The notes below the pieces were generated by a model. It saw only the letters and a list, made by a program, of their open reading frames with translations, made no database searches and was not told the DNA's origin. The translations under genes were made by a program, and so were the position numbers. From Vibrio agarivorans (lineage in GTDB: Bacteria > Pseudomonadota > Gammaproteobacteria > Enterobacterales > Vibrionaceae), in contig NZ_JAUFQF010000003.1 of the NCBI RefSeq assembly GCF_030409635.1, positions 62,001-126,000 on the forward strand: a stretch of DNA of 64,000 nt. Direction: 5' to 3'. Position 1 is the first letter of the stretch; every line of letters begins with the position of its first letter. Positions 1 through 10,065 of the stretch are shown piece by piece.

Positions 1-2
1 CC

Positions 3-3000
3 AACCTTCTAACCAAGCACCTAAAGCAAGCACAAGACATTACCCCTTTACTTAATGAACAACGCCTCGAAGAATTGAAACAACAGCGTATCGCTAATGA
101 AGAACTGCAACGACAATCAGCACAGCGATTGGTAGAAGAAAATGCCCAAAAAAGGCAAGCGGCTATCCAGACATTTGAACAAGCGACACCAGTTACAAAT
201 GCAGAACAGCTCGAAGGGACATACTTCGCTCAAAAATCTGCAGCCCTTCTAGCTATAAAATCTATCCCCAACATGCGTATAGATGCTGATAAAACCGTAT
301 GGATTCCACTGGCTAATGTCGCTGAATCAAACCCTACGATGGACAACATTGAAGGGTTTCAAAAGTTGCTTGCTGACAAAGATCCCTTACTCCAAACCAA
401 TAAGCTATTTGAAGGTATCGGAGAAGGTCGAAAAAATAAAGCATCTGCCACAATCGGTGATATAGATAACGCAGCTTTAATCATTGAAAGTGAGGGTATC
501 GTTAACGGGCTTATCGCTATTGAAATGGCTGAGCAAAAAGGCATCAAAGCGGCTGCTGTATGTGGACTCGATGTAGGAAACTTGCCATACACTCTCGGGA
601 GAATCTTAGAGAGCCACCCAACTAAACCTGTCATTAATCTTGCTGACAACGACTTGTTTAACTCTGACAAAGAGCGAAGATATTTACCGCATGAATTAGC
701 AGCTAGAAACATGCCTGAAACGGGAAAAACCGTGAATGTTGGTCTTAAGCGAGCCGCTGAGATGACCAATGCGGTCAATCTACCTCACATTCATTTTGAT
801 TTTGCTAATGACTTCGGTGAGAACTTGGAAGCACTCCAACAAGATCAGAAAGGGTCAGATATAGATGATGCTCTGAATATCGTATATCAAAACCTGTCAG
901 AAAAAGGTGTTGATGCACCTCACGTTGAAGCATGGGAGATAGTCAAAGAGTCGCTCTATTCTAAAATCGAAACGACCATGAAATATCATGTATCGCCAAA
1001 CTGGTCAGTTGAAAACCAAGACGCTTATGAATGGTGTCCATCAGCAGACAATCTTGGCAAAGAAGGACTGCCTGATTTCTACCACCTAAAAGACATCATC
1101 AATGGGGTAAACGAGGTTTTTGAGAAAAACCATCAGATGAGTTATGAAACTTATCGCCATTTGGTATCAACAAGACATGACCCTCAAAACGAAGCAGAAG
1201 TTGAAATAGACCAAGATCTACTTGCAGAAACAGAAGCTAAAATTGACCAGTACATTGAGGATGCATCAAACCCTAACCAATCAGACGATATTGGGGAGCA
1301 AATTCAAAGTGAACCTCTTGTCCAATTAGATGCTGACATTCCGCATTTAGTTGCACCGACAATTAATGAAAGCTCAATCTATATCGACACCAAAATTCAC
1401 TCTATTACACGTAGACTTGATAATCTATCAGCCACCGCTGGGGAGTGGCTGCATTATGAAAACGCTAAGCGTGTTGATAAACACATGGCGACCTTGCATA
1501 AACTTGTTGACGAAAAAAGTCGCCTACTCGGTGTAAGTGCAAGACAACTCCAATCAGAGCCACAGCTTGCAGTTTATTTTGATAGGGAACGTGAAATCGA
1601 AGACGCACAACTTACTGCAGCGCAACAAGTTGACTTCGTTCCATCGACAGACGACTGGCTAGACTTAGAAGGTGAAGAAGAAAACCGCACTGTAGCCCGA
1701 GATGCAGATACCTTTGATTTTCAATTAGAGGATACAGAGGCACTTGAAAGTGCTGCCCCGAGTGATCAAACTAGCGCTCAATTACTTAACCAAGTGCTCG
1801 GAGGTCAACAAGTCGAGCACCCCGTACAGTCAGAACTTGATCAGGATATTGAAGAACAGAAAATAGAGCTATCACCTGAGAATCAGGAGCTAGTGGACAT
1901 GTATGGTGCGTTTATCGAAGATGCTAAAGAATCGCTGGATGAGTATTTAAGTCAACCACATTCAGACCCACAAAAGCATTACGATAGCCTAGTTCGTGAA
2001 ACGATGGCTATAGACGCGACATTAAACCATTTATCAACACTAATGCAGTCAAGTAATGCAGACCAGCTAAAAACCGACTTGGGCTTAAATAGATACTATG
2101 AAGCGCTCGAACAAGCTAATGAAGCTTTAGCACCTAGTAGTAATAAGCCTGACCACGATACTGCTCTTGATGATCTAATGAACGACTTGCCACCAGCTCA
2201 ACCATTAGTTTCAGAACCAAATAATGATCCCATAGCAGACCAAGCGCCTGATGCACCACAAGCAGAATCGGACGTACCTGCTGCCGATGAAGTTCCTGTG
2301 ACTGATGAGCTTATCGCAGACCAAGCACCTGATGCTCCACAAGCCCAATCGGACGCACCATCTACCGATGAAGCGCCTGTGACTGGTGAGCCTATCGCTG
2401 AACAAGCACCTGACGTACAACAAGCCCAATCGGACGCGCCATCTGCCGATGAAGTGCCTGTGACTGGTGAGCCTATCGCAGAGCAAGCACCTGATGCTCC
2501 ACAAGCCGAAACGGACGCGCCATCTGCCGATGAAGTGCCTGTGACTGATGAGCCTATCGCAGAGCAAGCACCTGACGTACCACAAGCCGAATCGGACGCA
2601 CCTGCTACCCATGAAGTGCCCGAGACTGGTGAGCCTATCTCAGAGCAAGCACCTGATGCTCCACAAGCCGAAACGGACGCGCCATCTGCCGATGAAGTGC
2701 CTGTGACTGGTGAGCCTATCGCAGAGCAAGCACCTGATGCTCCACAAGCCGAAACGGACGCGCCATCTGCCGATGAAGTGCCTGTGACTGGTGAGCCTAT
2801 CGCTGAACAAACACCTGATACTCCACAAGCCGAATTGGACGCACCTGCTACAGATGACATGCCTTACATGGACGAAATGGATCAGTTGTTTGAGGAACTA
2901 GCCGTAAATGATTCTAATGCTGAATTGCCAGATTTCGATAGTCTTAGTCTAGATCCAGAAGTTATGGAATGGATGAAAGATTTTAATGATGATGAACAAG

Positions 3001-4451
3001 ATATAGCACCTGAAACAACACACAATAGCCTCGAAACAAGCACAAAAACCCCAAGTGGGAATGAACAATCACCTAGCTTTGAGATACCTCGAACAGCGGA
3101 AGTCTTTGATACTGATGTGCTAAACGAAATGGACACCGCAAAAGAACCAAGTGCTACGCTATCCACCTCAGAAAGAACAACAGTCGTAGGTGATAATCTA
3201 GGCGAAGAAAACCAAAACGCACAGATGACGAATAAGGCTGATATTGATGAAGCATCTATTCCAAACTTAACAGAACAGATACCTGATGTAGCACCAAAAG
3301 AGTCAATGGTGAATGAACCTATTCGACATTCAGTCGAAACTCAAGCAGCGGTCACAGAGAGCACCGTTTCTAATGCGGATCTCGCTCAAGCATTGACTGA
3401 GGCAATGAAAGTTATGGCTCAGCAAAATAACGCTACTCTATCTACTGTTACGAATATGATAGATAAAGTCATGAGTCAGCAAACAGAGATGATGGTTCGT
3501 CAAAACCTAATGTTTGATAAGCTCCTAAAGCAACAAGAAGCCATGCTAGATAAGCAAAATGAGATGGTAACGAGTATGCTTAGCTCGCAAGAGCGCATCA
3601 TCACGACCATGCAGCAAGGTAACGTCAATCAGACAACCGCTATTCAAACTCAGGCAAATAGCGCACCCTCACAGAACGTTGAAGGTATAACCCCCTCAAC
3701 GCCCGAGCCAACCGAGCTTGAAATAGAGCGCAATGAGCTACAACAACAACTCGATGATTTGGATAATCAAATCAATACGGAAAAACAATTACACAACACA
3801 TTGGATCAAAAGATTTCAGAGATGCCTAAAGTACCACCTAGTGACTTAGCCGCAGCTATAGATCCACAGAATACGTCTCATGGTTCGCCCGAGCAACAAA
3901 CACAGAGCCGCGAACAGCTTATTGAGTTCTTGCAAGCAAATCGACATGAGCTAGATGCAGGATATAAGTCGGCAAATAAAGAGATTAAAGATGCCCTTCA
4001 CAAAGTCACCTCTCTAACCGACAGGGAAATCGATATAGAATCTATTCGTACTGATGTATCTTCGGTTATGGGCAGAATTAGCCGTGTTGTAGATGAAGTA
4101 TATGGAGACCAACGCTATTCGAGAGGTCTGCCTATGAGTATAGCGCTTGGGGAAGCTGTGAGAAACAGCACATCAAAGACAACACCACCATCAGCTATTG
4201 TTGAAAGTGCGGTCGCTACAATCACACGGGAGCATACAGAAACATCGCAACATGCTAGGAAGCTACTTGATGGTGAGATTGATTTAACTGAGTACTACAA
4301 CCATTGTCACGAAGCATTAGGTGACGCCTTATTTGAACAAAAAGGGTTGCAAGATGAATACGAAGAATATGTGGATTCCGCGCAAACTCCGACCCAGAGA
4401 GCCGTACAGACCCAATCAGAACCAGATTACTATCACCAACCTGCTATCTAA
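3..4451 (+). CDS. Large Toprim-domain primase-like plasmid protein (5' end outside window)
   Basis: The reading frame is open from base 3, so the true start lies upstream of the window. Numbering from a TTG at 75, residues 40-260 resemble the Toprim part of plasmid and phage primases: an acidic strand with the conserved Glu (IIESEGIVNG, 136-145), a DxD-like LADND (189-193) and a later GSDIDD. Residues about 723-930 are an acidic Pro/Ala-rich tandem repeat. Residues about 1100-1290 are Gln/Met-rich and probably coiled coil, and the C-terminus is helical. Family knowledge: Toprim proteins of this size on plasmids are usually primases, often fused to relaxase or helicase parts, and act in the recipient or in plasmid replication. 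The N-terminal part that would settle this is not visible. A strong terminator follows the stop, so it ends a plus-strand operon. Confidence 0.75.
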   Translation, partial: NLLTKHLKQAQDITPLLNEQRLEELKQQRIANEELQRQSAQRLVEENAQKRQAAIQTFEQATPVTNAEQLEGTYFAQKSAALLAIKSIPNMRIDADKTVWIPLANVAESNPTMDNIEGFQKLLADKDPLLQTNKLFEGIGEGRKNKASATIGDIDNAALIIESEGIVNGLIAIEMAEQKGIKAAAVCGLDVGNLPYTLGRILESHPTKPVINLADNDLFNSDKERRYLPHELAARNMPETGKTVNVGLKRAAEMTNAVNLPHIHFDFANDFGENLEALQQDQKGSDIDDALNIVYQNLSEKGVDAPHVEAWEIVKESLYSKIETTMKYHVSPNWSVENQDAYEWCPSADNLGKEGLPDFYHLKDIINGVNEVFEKNHQMSYETYRHLVSTRHDPQNEAEVEIDQDLLAETEAKIDQYIEDASNPNQSDDIGEQIQSEPLVQLDADIPHLVAPTINESSIYIDTKIHSITRRLDNLSATAGEWLHYENAKRVDKHMATLHKLVDEKSRLLGVSARQLQSEPQLAVYFDREREIEDAQLTAAQQVDFVPSTDDWLDLEGEEENRTVARDADTFDFQLEDTEALESAAPSDQTSAQLLNQVLGGQQVEHPVQSELDQDIEEQKIELSPENQELVDMYGAFIEDAKESLDEYLSQPHSDPQKHYDSLVRETMAIDATLNHLSTLMQSSNADQLKTDLGLNRYYEALEQANEALAPSSNKPDHDTALDDLMNDLPPAQPLVSEPNNDPIADQAPDAPQAESDVPAADEVPVTDELIADQAPDAPQAQSDAPSTDEAPVTGEPIAEQAPDVQQAQSDAPSADEVPVTGEPIAEQAPDAPQAETDAPSADEVPVTDEPIAEQAPDVPQAESDAPATHEVPETGEPISEQAPDAPQAETDAPSADEVPVTGEPIAEQAPDAPQAETDAPSADEVPVTGEPIAEQTPDTPQAELDAPATDDMPYMDEMDQLFEELAVNDSNAELPDFDSLSLDPEVMEWMKDFNDDEQDIAPETTHNSLETSTKTPSGNEQSPSFEIPRTAEVFDTDVLNEMDTAKEPSATLSTSERTTVVGDNLGEENQNAQMTNKADIDEASIPNLTEQIPDVAPKESMVNEPIRHSVETQAAVTESTVSNADLAQALTEAMKVMAQQNNATLSTVTNMIDKVMSQQTEMMVRQNLMFDKLLKQQEAMLDKQNEMVTSMLSSQERIITTMQQGNVNQTTAIQTQANSAPSQNVEGITPSTPEPTELEIERNELQQQLDDLDNQINTEKQLHNTLDQKISEMPKVPPSDLAAAIDPQNTSHGSPEQQTQSREQLIEFLQANRHELDAGYKSANKEIKDALHKVTSLTDREIDIESIRTDVSSVMGRISRVVDEVYGDQRYSRGLPMSIALGEAVRNSTSKTTPPSAIVESAVATITREHTETSQHARKLLDGEIDLTEYYNHCHEALGDALFEQKGLQDEYEEYVDSAQTPTQRAVQTQSEPDYYHQPAI
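2241..2865 (+). repeat. 81-bp coding tandem repeat, about 7.7 copies
   Basis: Units of exactly 27 codons start at 2241, 2322, 2403, 2484, 2565, 2646, 2727 and 2808 (last one partial). Each encodes a QAPDxPQAExDAPSxDEVPV-type acidic, Pro-rich linker. Copies at 2646 and 2727 encode the same peptide, suggesting recent slippage or unequal crossover. Copy number is expected to vary between relatives. Long open frames on the opposite strand here are by-products of the repeat. Confidence 0.95.
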
Positions 4452-4483
4452 CAGCTCAAACAGATAAACAGCACAAAAAATAT

Positions 4484-4520
4484 AAGGGTCGCTATCATGA
4501 AATTGATAGCGACCCTTTTC
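4484..4520 (+). terminator. Rho-independent terminator after the Toprim gene
   Basis: A 12-bp stem (GGGTCGCTATCA paired with TGATAGCGACCC) with a short loop is followed by TTTT, 33 bases after the stop codon. Confidence 0.9.
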
Positions 4521-4581
4521 TATGGACAGCACTCTAAGCTGCTCAAAACTTGAATAGTTATCCGTTAATTTCGGACGCGCA

Positions 4582-4641
4582 CAACGTATAAGCAACGAAA
4601 TACGTTGGGATGCCTCAGTTAATCAATCGTAGTTCACTGAG
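4582..4641. promoter_or_regulatory. Two inverted repeats in a 230-bp gap
   Basis: CAACGTAT at 4582-4589 pairs with ATACGTTG at 4600-4607 (10-base loop), and CTCAGT at 4614-4619 pairs with ACTGAG at 4636-4641. They lie between convergent genes, so they are not obvious promoters. Binding sites or part of a transfer origin are possible, but no nic-site family is recognised. Confidence 0.35.
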
Positions 4642-4684
4642 CAATAATCGAAGCCCTGCTGAGATGGATGAACTACCAAATGTT

Positions 4685-5107
4685 TTAACCCTGAATAAGC
4701 AACCTGACATTGAAGGAACGGTTGCGTAGGTTTTGAGCTAACTCAGAAAGCTCCCCTAGCTTATCTTCATCATCACATTCTGCAGGTAATCTGTCATTGA
4801 CAAGCATTACTAGCGCGTTGATTAGATGTTTTGAGTGGTCAGTGACAGTGACAGCGTAAGGATCAATAACGAACGCATCAGGAGCACCTGTAACCTCAAT
4901 ATGAGCATCTTCGATGTGACCTACTAAGGTGATAGGGTCGTCTGCTAACAACGCATTAATAGCTTTGTCTAAGTCATCTTTATGAGAAGTCCTGACATCA
5001 ACAAAAATGCCGTTAATCAGAAACAACGGGTCAGCTATCAATGACAATGTATCAGCATCTCTAACTGCGGTTATTTCAGTTTTAGAAAAAAACCTTCTGC
5101 GTACCAT
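4685..5107 (-). CDS. Hypothetical protein, 140 aa
   Basis: No family recognised. The product is acidic and lacks signal peptide or membrane segments. GAGG lies 8 bases before the ATG. It follows the interrupted gene upstream by about 45 bases, so the two were probably one operon before the IS insertion. The start region carries one copy of the dispersed T7/A4 motif (5080-5092). Confidence 0.6.
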   Translation of the reverse strand: MVRRRFFSKTEITAVRDADTLSLIADPLFLINGIFVDVRTSHKDDLDKAINALLADDPITLVGHIEDAHIEVTGAPDAFVIDPYAVTVTDHSKHLINALVMLVNDRLPAECDDEDKLGELSELAQNLRNRSFNVRLLIQG

Positions 5108-5152
5108 TTGTTATGCCTCAATAAAAAAAACCGATAGTTTGGATAATAAAAA

Positions 5153-5658
5153 CTAATCCACAAAGATGCTAAATGGATGGTAGGTAACAAACAAGGTTAT
5201 GGCTTTGGTCAAGTTGTTATACATGACATCTGCATTGTTAACTAACCCTGTAAGGTCACTTGAGACACGCTTGATGGCGATGACTTGAGTGTACGCTGCA
5301 ATAAAGGAATCAACCTCGTCCTGAGTCCTTGTGCCGTTCTTCAAGATAAAATCATGTAGTAAAAGATGAGCCTTATACTGGTTGTGACCGATGCGCAGAG
5401 ATTTACGATAGCGTTCAAGTGAGTCTAACTTAACCTTATAGCTCTGGATTTTCAGATTAATGTCCGAAGATTCAAGTTGCACTATTAGGTCGTAATTATC
5501 TGCTTTAATTTTCTGCCACTTCGATAACCGTTCGTTGATGTTGGTAATGGTCACTTGATAACTGTCCGAGTTATCCATAGATTCGAGGTAAGTGACATAG
5601 CGAGTGAGAGATTCAATTTGCTTATCACATCTTCTAATCTCACCCGAATTCAACTGCG
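5153..5658 (-). pseudogene. 3' fragment of a gene split by the IS30 element
   Basis: The frame runs into the left end of the insertion sequence and the only ATG in frame lies inside the IS, so it has no start of its own. The encoded 168 residues are helical and coiled-coil like. It lies on the same strand as, and directly downstream of, the 5' fragment at 6716-8355. The two probably formed one protein of about 715 aa of unknown function. Confidence 0.6.
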
Positions 5659-6715
5659 AAGTGCGACACTCTCCAATATCAAGCAGCCAAAGCCATATTG
5701 TTAAATACAATGGCTGGCTGTTTGAAGCCTAAACACTTTCTGGGTCGATAGTTTATCCGCGATAAAGCGAACTCTATATCACTGTCGGTCACCGTCGATA
5801 GGTCGGTTCCTTTCTTCACATATTGCCTTAAAAGGCCGTTCGCATTTTCATTAGCACCTCGCTCCCAAGAGCTGTAGGGGTGAGCAAAGTATACATCTGC
5901 CTGTAGCTCTCTCGCGATGGCTTCATGACCTGCGAACTCTCGTCCGTTATCTGCGGTGATGGTATGCACATGCTTCTTGTAAGGCTTCAATAGCTCTATT
6001 GTGGCCTGGGTAACGTCATCGGCTGACTTAGATGGCACTTTCTTTACCAAGTAAAACCGTGTCTTACGTTCTAAAATAGTTACCATTGCGCCTGTACCAT
6101 GCTTCCCAAGAACAGTGTCAATCTCCCAGTCTCCAAACCGCTCTCTGCTATCAACGATACTTGGCCTGTCATCAATCGAAACGGCATTCTTTATCGCTGG
6201 AGCTTTCTCTTTTTTACCACGACGATACCGTTTATGGCCTTGCCTCAAGTGGCGATATAATTTACCACCCGAGCATTTGTCCCGAGCAACGAAGCGATAA
6301 ATCCACTCATGGCTGACTGCTGCGCCAGCTTTCGTCAACACGCTTGAAATCTGCTCTGGACTCCAATCCGCTTCTAGAAGAAGGCGAATAAAATCAACGC
6401 GCTCCCTTGGTATTCGGTACTTGAGTGCTGCTCTGCGCCTTGTGTTCGAGGCCATTTGAGCCATGCTCGGACAATAATAATTGTCCTTACAACCTCTTTT
6501 AAGCTCTCGATAAACCGTGGAGCGATGGCACTGAACTGTTTTAGCGATTTCAGAAACTGAAATTCCCCGTTCCAAAAGAGCAGAAATCTGGTATCTTCTG
6601 CCCTCGGTCAACTGCTGATAATTCATGGTAGTACTGCTTGTTTCTTTGGCGAGAAGAGCGTACCACTTTCAGCAGTTGGCTTCCTCTTCTACACCTTCCC
6701 ATGAATGTCGCACTT
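5659..6715 (-). mobile_element. IS30-family insertion sequence, about 1.06 kb
   Basis: The ends are inverted: AAGTGCGACA at 5659-5668 and its complement at 6706-6715, with one mismatch just further in. One transposase fills the interior. No flanking direct repeat of 2-3 bp is visible, so the boundaries may be off by a base or two, or neighbouring DNA was lost after insertion. Confidence 0.85.
5679..6626 (-). CDS. IS30-family transposase, 315 aa
   Basis: This is a DDE transposase that moves the element it sits in. Residues 20-45 form a helix-turn-helix (ISVSEIAKTVQCHRSTVYR). The catalytic triad is complete: D170 (GDWEID), D226 (TADNG) and E260 (ANENANG), with the 33-residue D-E spacing typical of IS30. 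The full length of about 315 aa suggests the element could still be active. Confidence 0.93.
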   Translation of the reverse strand: MNYQQLTEGRRYQISALLERGISVSEIAKTVQCHRSTVYRELKRGCKDNYYCPSMAQMASNTRRRAALKYRIPRERVDFIRLLLEADWSPEQISSVLTKAGAAVSHEWIYRFVARDKCSGGKLYRHLRQGHKRYRRGKKEKAPAIKNAVSIDDRPSIVDSRERFGDWEIDTVLGKHGTGAMVTILERKTRFYLVKKVPSKSADDVTQATIELLKPYKKHVHTITADNGREFAGHEAIARELQADVYFAHPYSSWERGANENANGLLRQYVKKGTDLSTVTDSDIEFALSRINYRPRKCLGFKQPAIVFNNMALAA

Positions 6716-8355
6716 ATTATCTGAAATCGGGCATTAATTAGGTACAGTCTGGAACTATCATAATCAGCATACGATAAAACATCATATCTATGACGCATGT
6801 AAGCTTCATGGTTTGGATGACTTTTATCAACAGCGATGTCAGGAAGGTGATCGCTTTGTTTTGAATAAGTCGATTGGAAAACCTTTAGACCCTTTTTGAA
6901 GACCTCTTTACGTACTGATAATACGTCATGAATAGCATTGCGTGTTGAAATTATATCATCTGTAGCTTCTATGTATTCATTCTTTAGATAGTAACCTTGC
7001 AGGTTTTGGTAACGTGCAATGTTCTTATCCGTAACTGAATAGATTTCGCCCTTAACCTCAAATAAATTTTGTGGGTCTTTGGTCGCTGCTGTTAATTGTT
7101 GCTCGAAACTCCTTGAATACATCTCTCGCATTGTGGGAACTACTGAATCAATGGAAGTCGATTTGGAAAACCGATTGCCTGAATTCAAATAATCAATGCC
7201 AATTCCAATAGCTAAAGTGACATCCTCACTTGGGAAGTAATCAGACCTTGAATTGTAGGTTATGAATTCATCACGTATAGAGACATATTCTAATTGTTTT
7301 AGAAGCTGATTGGTTACAGAAGGTATTAGGTAATTACTGTCAAAGAATTTAGAGACGACCCTTAAAGAAACCTTACCATCACCGATAGTTTTTTTAGCAT
7401 TCGTTCTGGCAAGAACTTCTTTATAAGTCAGCAATCTTTCGACATATTCAGGAAACTTATCAAGTGCTAGTTGACCCGTCATTGATAGGTAGTGCTCTAA
7501 AGAATGATTAATATCACTCTCATTAATTTCATCACTAACAGCTATTAATGCCTTGTTATCATCAATCTGAATAGGTGCATCTTTGTATCGCGAAGTAATA
7601 AAAACTTTAATGAAGTCTTCTAGATGATCGTAACTTTCAAATAGGGCGTTTACTTTTGTTTTATGGCGATCATGTACAATAAGTGCCACATGGCGGCTAT
7701 GAACAAAACCGATTAGACCGCTAACTATTTCAGCCGTTCTAATTATAACAGTTGATATAGCCTTAACTCGCTTTTCTTTAGAAGCAAGAGCGAATACTAC
7801 ATAACTAGGTCTAGTATTTCTCTCGTAACGAGTTCCATCTGATCTAAAGTTTTTTGATGAGATGTATAAATTAACAGACTTAACACCACCATTATCAATC
7901 GAGTCATTATGAAGAGTAAACAGAAATTCTATGGCTCGCGTTGAAACTGGGTGGGGGATAACACCAGATTCTAATAGGAGTTGGTTAACTTCGGTATGCG
8001 AAAGAGGGAGCTTATTTACAACGCTGGCAATTGATAACAGTGAACCTGCATCCAATTTGATATTATTTAAAACAAAATCTCTATATTTCTTTACTGTCCT
8101 ATCGATAGTGGCAGTTGTTACATAAAAGCTCGGAGCTTGCTCTTTAGGGCAAGGGAGGTATTCAAATGGAACTAAATCTAAAACCGTATGAAAAGTCATC
8201 TGTTCAGATGAAAGGAAACCTTGATAAATAAGAGTGACATAAAGGTCGAATTTAACTCGTGCTAAATCCAAGCCGAGAGCAAGTCCTTCGTCAATTGCTT
8301 TGCTTGACAGCTCGTGAATAACTTTTTCAGGTTTAACTAAATCTAATAAATGCAT
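6716..8355 (-). pseudogene. 5' fragment of an unknown gene interrupted by IS30
   Basis: About 547 codons run from ATG 8355 until the frame enters the IS at 6715 and picks up IS-encoded residues. No family was recognised; the protein is soluble and mixed alpha/beta. The ATG at 8403 is also in frame, but its extra 16 residues look like spacer. The 3' fragment is at 5153-5658. Joining the visible junctions exactly leaves the frame one base out, so a simple precise excision would not restore it unless the assumed IS ends are off. Confidence 0.6.
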
Positions 8356-8403
8356 GATTAAGCCATATACTCTCAATGGGAATACGCACATTATAACATA
8401 CAT

Positions 8404-8810
8404 GGGCAGTTTCGTGTGTACGTACGTATATCATTCTCAACTTAGAGAAAAAACAACGGGGGGAATAAAAAGGTCGCTTGGGGCGTGATATATTTTTCGA
8501 TGTGATGTTTATATGCAGAGTTAAAATGGTTAGGGGTGAGAAAAATAAATTAAACTTGGTATTACTATAAACACCAACCAGCCAGTCATAAAAGCTAGTC
8601 ATGGTTTAAATCGTTCCTTATCAAAATAATCCCTTCGCACCTACATATATTAAAAATATTAATAAATAATATATTAAATAATTTAAAAATATCTTATAGA
8701 TAAATTTATAAATCTTTTTATCACAAAAAGAGCCAAAAAGCAACACTTAGTAGCCCAGCCAAGAGAACAAACGTCTTATTCATATAAAAAAACGCATTTT
8801 CAAGTTTTGT
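8404..8810. other. Non-coding spacer with extreme AT-rich tract
   Basis: About 450 bp without a convincing gene. Bases 8640-8720 are almost pure A/T (runs such as ATATTAAAAATATTAATAAA). The first CGTCTTATT element is at 8772-8780. Such tracts commonly attract H-NS-type proteins or melt easily. Short open frames here have no ribosome-binding site. Confidence 0.6.
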
Positions 8811-8842
8811 AAAAAAAAGCTAGAGGATTTCTCCCCTAGCCC
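8811..8842 (-). terminator. Terminator of the ParB-like gene
   Basis: On the minus strand GCTAGGGG pairs with CCTCTAGC (one mismatch), followed by eight T. The T run is also part of a dispersed TTTTTTTTNNAAAA site. Confidence 0.85.
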
Positions 8843-8861
8843 ATTTGTTTCCTTTTTGAGC

Positions 8862-9851
8862 CTATCCTGTGATATTGCTCATAGTCTCTGAAACAGCTTG
8901 GTTGTGGCTGTCAATCTTCTTGATTTCTTTCATCGCACTTTCAAGAGCAATACGCTCCACGCTTGAGAGCTTGATATTTCCGTCACTTTCAATTGCTTCA
9001 CGATTTGCAAGCATACGAACCAACTCGATAAGGTCTTGGGTCTTGCCTTTTGATAGGGTCTTATATTGAAGCGCTTGCTTGCTTGCTTTAATCATTCCCT
9101 TCTGTGTGTCTGACTCTTGGTTATTTGCACCTGTTGGCTCTTGTGCGCCCTGTGGTGATTCTGGCTCTACTACTGGGCTATTACCCTGTGCTGCTTGAAT
9201 CTCTGCCTTAACAATAAGTGAAGCGTTATCTGTTCCATGTTCACGCATGATACGACCAACACGGCTAGATTTGATTTTACCCTCTTCAATCGCTGTAATT
9301 ACTTCCTCATCAGCGTTTAGGATATATAGGGCGTTAGAGATAACTGAAAGGCTTTTGCCTGTTCTCTGAGAGACTTCTTTTTTAGTCATCCCCTCGTTAA
9401 GCATACGCTCGTAAACTCGCGCTTGCTCAAGTGGGGTTAATTTTAGACCCTGAGTTGAGTTAAAAGCGCGGATTAGTTTGTCCTGCTCGTTACCTTTAAA
9501 TATAACCACTGGCACAAAACCATCATGTTTAGCTTCATCAAACAGGGATTTAATAGCGCTGTAAGTGTGGTGTCCATCGACAATATGAAAACATGCTTTA
9601 TTGTCTTCATTATAAACGCCTTCAACTTCTAGAGCGTCAAATAGTTCACCGTTAGCGATTGTAGCTTTCAACGCTTCTACGTGCTCTAGGTTAATTTGGC
9701 GGATGTTCCATTCTGGGCGAAACTCAATATCACGAATATGAATAGTGTAAGAGTCAGAGCGCTTCATATCAGAATCAGCTTTGATGTCTGCCATGAATTT
9801 ACGAGCCGATGTTAGTGTAGCTGTTTTAGGTAGTGCCAATGATGTAGTCAT
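8862..9851 (-). CDS. ParB/Spo0J-family DNA-binding protein, 329 aa
   Basis: A ParB N-terminal fold is suggested by VDGHHTYSAI (residues 91-100), the position of the CTP/phosphate-binding box in ParB, followed by a helix-turn-helix (KKEVSQRTGKSLSVISNAL, about 156-174). A low-complexity Gln/Pro linker (about 220-250) precedes a helical C-terminus. It stands alone, without parA, in its own module. The true partition parB is at 47 kb, so this is more likely an orphan regulator or nucleic-acid-binding protein. It has its own promoter and terminator. Confidence 0.85.
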   Translation of the reverse strand: MTTSLALPKTATLTSARKFMADIKADSDMKRSDSYTIHIRDIEFRPEWNIRQINLEHVEALKATIANGELFDALEVEGVYNEDNKACFHIVDGHHTYSAIKSLFDEAKHDGFVPVVIFKGNEQDKLIRAFNSTQGLKLTPLEQARVYERMLNEGMTKKEVSQRTGKSLSVISNALYILNADEEVITAIEEGKIKSSRVGRIMREHGTDNASLIVKAEIQAAQGNSPVVEPESPQGAQEPTGANNQESDTQKGMIKASKQALQYKTLSKGKTQDLIELVRMLANREAIESDGNIKLSSVERIALESAMKEIKKIDSHNQAVSETMSNITG

Positions 9852-9879
9852 AATCCCGTCTCCGTTTTGGGTTGCTATG

Positions 9880-9923
9880 TTTAACTGACACTATAAATAT
9901 AGCGCACACACAGAATATTGCAA
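9880..9923 (-). promoter_or_regulatory. Shared-type promoter of the ParB-like gene
   Basis: Minus strand: -35 TTGCAA (9923-9918), 16 bp, -10 TATATT within the near-palindrome CTATATTTATAG, then GTCAGTTAAA. The ATG follows 29 bases later. It belongs to the 16-member family. Confidence 0.85.
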
Positions 9924-10023
9924 GGGCTTGAATCATCTTTTTTTGCAAAACCCAACCCCACAACCGCTTATTGAAAAAAACTCGTCTTATTGAAAATAGA
10001 AAAAACTGTAAAATCCAGACATA

Positions 10024-10051
10024 AAAAAAGCCAGCTCGAAGCTGACTTTTT
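10024..10051 (-). terminator. Terminator of the DUF932 gene
   Basis: AGTCAGC and GCTGGCT form a stem on the minus strand followed by seven T; a short T run on the other side could also stop plus-strand transcription. Confidence 0.85.
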
Positions 10052-10065
10052 CAGAAAAACTCAAA

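Noticed and set aside
359..778. 139-codon antisense frame
   Set aside because: Shadow of the Toprim coding sequence.
2198..2860. Long antisense frames (up to 220 codons) opposite the Toprim gene
   Set aside because: They are generated by the 81-bp repeat and the codon use of the sense strand, with no start signals.
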